Origin: Glycomyces terrestris
Lineage (GTDB): Bacteria > Actinomycetota > Actinomycetes > Mycobacteriales > Micromonosporaceae
Reading direction: 5' to 3'
DNA: 64,000 nucleotides
Assembly: GCF_003933745.1 (NCBI RefSeq)
Contig: NZ_RSEB01000002.1
Location: 124,001 to 188,000 of the forward strand
Shown: piece by piece, positions 61,143 to 64,000 of the stretch
Numbering within the stretch: the first letter of the stretch is position 1
Layout: every line of letters begins with the position of its first letter
The notes under the pieces: generated by a model
Database searches by the model: none
Told to the model about the DNA's origin: nothing
The model's input: only the letters and a program-made list of their open reading frames with translations
Made by a program: the position numbers and the translations under genes

Positions 61143-61964
61143 GTGGAGGACACGACGCGCCTGCGCCTCGGCATCGCCTACGACGGCGCCGAGTTCTCGG
61201 GCTGGGCCCTGCAACCGGGGCTGCGGACCGTGGCCTCGGAGGTCATCCGCGGCCTGGAGCTGCTCTTCCGCGACATCGCCGACTTCACCGTGGCCGGGCG
61301 CACGGACGCGGGCGTGCACGCGACCGGGCAGGTCGCGCACGTCGACGTGCCGACCGAGAAGTGGGAGGAGCTGCGCGAGCGGCTCCTGTGGCGCCTTCGC
61401 GGCATCCTCCCGCCCGACGTGCGGGTCGTCTCCGCCGAGGCCGTGGACCGCTCGTTCAACGCCCGCTTCGCGGCCCGCTGGCGCCGCTACCGGTACCGCG
61501 TGGCCGACGCGGTCTACGGCGTGAACCCGCTGCGCCGCCTCGACACGCTCGCCTGGCCGCGGACGCTGGACGTGGAGCGGATGCACGCGGCCTGCCAGCG
61601 CCTGCTCGGGGAGCACGACTTCGTGGGCTTCTGCAAGCAGCGCGAGGGCGCCACGACCATCCGCGAACTGCTCCAGTACGACTGGGCGCGCGACGAGGAC
61701 GGCACCGCGGTCGCCACGGTGCGCGCGGACGCCTTCTGCCACTCGATGGTCCGCAGCCTCGTGGGCGCAGCCCTGGCGGTGGGCGACGGCCGCCGCGACG
61801 AGGACTGGCTCGCCTCGATCCTGCGGATCGGCGAGCGCGCCAACGACGTCCACGTGGTGGGCCCGCACGGCCTGACCCTGGTCGAGGTGGATTACTCGGA
61901 CGACCCCGCCGACTGGCGCGAGCGCATCGACCTGACGCGCCGGGTGCGCACGCTGGAGTCCTGA
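61143..61964 (+). CDS. truA: tRNA pseudouridine synthase A
   Basis: GTG 61143 with AAGGAG upstream; 273 residues. The catalytic Asp lies in VAGRTDAGVHATGQVAHVDV. Other TruA segments are RLGIAYDGAEFSGWALQPG, RRYRYRV, and FCHSMVRSLVGAALAVGDGRR. It makes pseudouridine at positions 38-40 of tRNAs. Confidence 0.95.
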   Translation: MEDTTRLRLGIAYDGAEFSGWALQPGLRTVASEVIRGLELLFRDIADFTVAGRTDAGVHATGQVAHVDVPTEKWEELRERLLWRLRGILPPDVRVVSAEAVDRSFNARFAARWRRYRYRVADAVYGVNPLRRLDTLAWPRTLDVERMHAACQRLLGEHDFVGFCKQREGATTIRELLQYDWARDEDGTAVATVRADAFCHSMVRSLVGAALAVGDGRRDEDWLASILRIGERANDVHVVGPHGLTLVEVDYSDDPADWRERIDLTRRVRTLES

Positions 61965-62044
61965 CCGGCCGGCCCGGCCGAAATGTCACCCGGAAGAGTG
62001 CGGGCATTCACCCGCGAGTCAGGCCGGGCCCCGAAGCTGAGGCC

Positions 62045-63094
62045 ATGAGACGCTTCCTCACCGCCGGCGCGGTGGCGGTCATCGCCGCCTCAGCGCTCTT
62101 CATCGCCCTGCCCTCGCCCGCCGAAGCGCACCCCAAGCGCGACTTCGACCTCCAGGCCCACCGCGGCGGCCTCGGGCTCGTCGTCGAGAACACGCTGCCC
62201 GCCTTCGCGAACGCCCTCGAACTCGGCGTCACCACCCTTGAACTCGACGTCCAGATCACCGAAGACGGCCACGCGGTCGTGACCCACGACCGCCGCGTGG
62301 CCGCCACGAAGTGCCTCGACACCGCCCCCGCGTTCGCGGGCGACCCCGAGTACCCGTACGTCGGCAAGTACATCACCAACCTCACCCTCGACCAGGTCCG
62401 CACGCTCGACTGCGGCACCCTCACCCAGGTGAACTTCCCCGGCCAGGAGGCCCACCCCGGCGAGCGGATGCCGCTGCTGTCGGAGGTGTTCGGCCTCGTG
62501 CGCGAGTACCGCGCCAACGGCGTGAAGCTCAACGTCGAGACGAAGGTCGAAGCCGGTGCGCCGCAGGAGACCGCGCCGCGCGCCGCGTTCGTGGAGGCCG
62601 TCGTCGCGGACATCCGCGAGGCCCGCATCGGCCGCCAGGTGACGATCCAGAGCTTCGACTGGGGCGCGCTCATGCTCATGGGCGAGACCGCGCCGGACCT
62701 GCCGCTGATCGCGCTCACGAACATCTCGTTCCTCCAGACCGGCCAGCCCGGCGCCTCGCCCTGGCTGGGCGGCATCGACATCGACGACTTCGGCGGCGAC
62801 CCGATCGCGGCGATCGCCTCGTTCGGCGCCGACGCGTTCTCGCCCGTGCACGGCTCCCCGCAGCACGGCAAGGTCGGGGACTCGGACTACGTCCCGTACG
62901 TCACGGAGGCGATGGTGGACCACGCGCACGACCACGGCATCGAGGTGATCCCGTGGACCGTGGACGACGAGGCGACGATGCGCAAGCTCGTGGACGACGG
63001 CGTGGACGGCATCATCACCGACTACCCGGACGTGCTGCGCGAGGTCATGCGGGACTACGGCTTCCGGCTGCCGAAGCGCTACCGCGCCTGCTGA
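62045..63094 (+). CDS. Secreted glycerophosphodiester phosphodiesterase
   Basis: ATG 62045; 349 residues. A signal peptide (MRRFLTAGAVAVIAASALFIA...AEA) ends near residue 27. The GDPD TIM barrel has QAHRGGLGLVVENTLPAFANALELGVTTLELDVQITEDGHAVVTHDRRV with the catalytic His pair and metal-binding Glu, KLNVETKVE, and a final TDYPD. It cleaves glycerophosphodiesters outside the cell to release glycerol-3-phosphate. Full length. Confidence 0.94.
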   Translation: MRRFLTAGAVAVIAASALFIALPSPAEAHPKRDFDLQAHRGGLGLVVENTLPAFANALELGVTTLELDVQITEDGHAVVTHDRRVAATKCLDTAPAFAGDPEYPYVGKYITNLTLDQVRTLDCGTLTQVNFPGQEAHPGERMPLLSEVFGLVREYRANGVKLNVETKVEAGAPQETAPRAAFVEAVVADIREARIGRQVTIQSFDWGALMLMGETAPDLPLIALTNISFLQTGQPGASPWLGGIDIDDFGGDPIAAIASFGADAFSPVHGSPQHGKVGDSDYVPYVTEAMVDHAHDHGIEVIPWTVDDEATMRKLVDDGVDGIITDYPDVLREVMRDYGFRLPKRYRAC

Positions 63095-63136
63095 CGGGTC
63101 ACGGTTCGGCAACGGCCGGAACCGGATCGCCCGCCC

Positions 63137-63190
63137 GGCGTCTCATGGAGGAACGCCCACCGCACCGAAGGGACCCCTCCATGAGACGCC
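63137..63190 (+). promoter_or_regulatory. 15-bp inverted repeat enclosing the VWA start codon
   Basis: GGCGTCTCATGGAGG (63137-63151) is perfectly complementary to CCTCCATGAGACGCC (63176-63190), which contains the ATG of the next gene. The 24-base loop holds the GAAGGGA ribosome site. A hairpin would both end the upstream transcript and mask the start codon. Confidence 0.75.
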
Positions 63191-64000
63191 TCCTCGCGAT
63201 ACCCGCCGCACTCCTGCTCGCCCTTCTCGCCGCCTGCACCGGCGAGGCCGGCGGTGAGACCGCCGTCGACCTGGCCGGCCCCGGCGCCGTGGACCCGGCC
63301 GAGAGCGAGGCCGAGTACGAGGTCAACGAGTCCGCCGACCCGGCCGACGACCCGGAGTCGACGTTCGCCGTCGACGTCGACACCGCCTCCTACGACTACG
63401 CCCGCCAGTCCCTTCTGGACGGTGAACTTCCGCCGCCGGACCAGGTGCGGCCCGAGGAGTTCGTGAACTCCTTCGACTACGGCTACGAGGAGCCGGCCGG
63501 GAACGGCTTCGCGCTCACCGTCGGATACCAGGACCTGCCCGAGTGGTACGGCGCCGAGGACGGGGCGCAGGTGGTGCGGGTCGCCCTCCAGACCCGGACC
63601 GAGTCCGACGCCGGGCGCGACGACGTCAACCTGACGTTCGTCATCGACGTCTCCGGTTCGATGGAGGGCGACCGCATCGCGATCGTGCGCGACGCCCTCC
63701 ACCTGCTCGTCGACGAGCTCCGGCCGACCGACGCGGTCGCGATCGTCACCTATGAGAGCGAGTCCGACGTGCTCCTCGGCATGACCGAGGTCGGCGACGG
63801 CGAGGCGCTCCATGACGCGATCGACGACCTGGAGGCCGACGGCTCCACCAACATGCACGCGGGCCTCGAGGACGGCTACGAGCTCGCCGCCGAGGCCTTC
63901 GACGGCGACCGCGACAACCGGGTCGTGCTCCTCTCGGACGGTGAGGCGAACGTCGGGCTCACCGAGCACGACGCGATGCTGGATGCGATCGGCGGCGAGA
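63181..64000 (+). CDS. VWA-domain lipoprotein, 3' end outside window
   Basis: Open to the window end (273 codons seen). A signal peptide with lipobox LLAAC predicts lipidation at Cys19. The N-terminal domain (STFAVDVDTASYDYARQSLLDGELPPPDQVRPEEFVNSFDY) is that of YfbK-like proteins, and a von Willebrand A domain follows with the MIDAS DVSGSM. It should bind a metal-dependent ligand outside the membrane. Its start lies in an inverted repeat. Confidence 0.9.
   Translation, partial: MRRLLAIPAALLLALLAACTGEAGGETAVDLAGPGAVDPAESEAEYEVNESADPADDPESTFAVDVDTASYDYARQSLLDGELPPPDQVRPEEFVNSFDYGYEEPAGNGFALTVGYQDLPEWYGAEDGAQVVRVALQTRTESDAGRDDVNLTFVIDVSGSMEGDRIAIVRDALHLLVDELRPTDAVAIVTYESESDVLLGMTEVGDGEALHDAIDDLEADGSTNMHAGLEDGYELAAEAFDGDRDNRVVLLSDGEANVGLTEHDAMLDAIGGE

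Overview
The window is very GC-rich with strong third-position GC bias, closely packed genes and frequent GTG or TTG starts. It comes from a high-GC actinobacterium. An ectABCD cluster, a lysine/alanine-tailed HU protein, an NdgR-type IclR regulator beside leuCD, and an rpoA operon lacking rpsD between rpsK and rpoA fit a filamentous actinomycete. Glycomycetaceae is a guess, not a demonstrated placement.

Layout. (1) 1-5.6 kb: the end of an ECF41-type sigma factor gene, convergent with a minus-strand cluster encoding a CRP/FNR regulator, a class III nucleotide-cyclase-like protein, a 657-residue protein with a degenerate P-loop, and a membrane-anchored protein. The cyclase C-terminus and the P-loop protein N-terminus share a 26-residue motif encoded by a 52-bp perfect DNA repeat, and a CRP-geometry palindrome lies just upstream of the cyclase gene. 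This is the most promising candidate for an undescribed (conflict or stress) signalling system. (2) 5.7-10.8 kb: lipoprotein-mazG, then ectABCD from a leaderless promoter. (3) 10.8-14.9 kb: an ECF sigma/membrane-protein pair, a degenerate 38-bp tandem repeat, and a PadR-controlled pair divergent from a membrane protein.

(4) 15.0-25.4 kb: a genomic island next to tRNA-Gln(CUG). It opens with a large serine integrase whose reading frame runs antisense through the tRNA, and closes with an att-like repeat and the eroded tail of a second related integrase. Cargo includes an AsnO-like oxygenase/Nudix operon, an XRE-TPR regulator with TrmO, an AT-rich patch with FRG-domain and HEPN-like genes (likely defence), and a replication-relaxation gene. 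(5) 25.5-29.5 kb: a phosphatase and a two-gene STAND (NB-ARC/TPR) system.

(6) 29.5-45.2 kb: catabolic core. It carries tyrosine degradation (hppD, hmgA, fahA, a coupled unknown and an Lrp regulator) and histidine degradation (hutU, an M20-type amidohydrolase, hutF, hutI, hutH). (7) 45.2-53.9 kb: an XRE/nucleotidyltransferase toxin-antitoxin-like pair under a palindromic operator, a CHAD protein, a 13-bp minisatellite, ndgR divergent from leuCD, an HU gene whose frame runs through two hairpins, an alditol-oxidase-like gene and a Nudix protein with a dead phosphatase domain. (8) 54.2-64 kb: plsC-gpsA-ddl, rpsD, infA-rpmJ-rpsM-rpsK-rpoA-rplQ, truA, a secreted GDPD and a truncated VWA lipoprotein. 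Coordinates and motifs were read by eye; no database search was possible, so family names rest on motif recognition.
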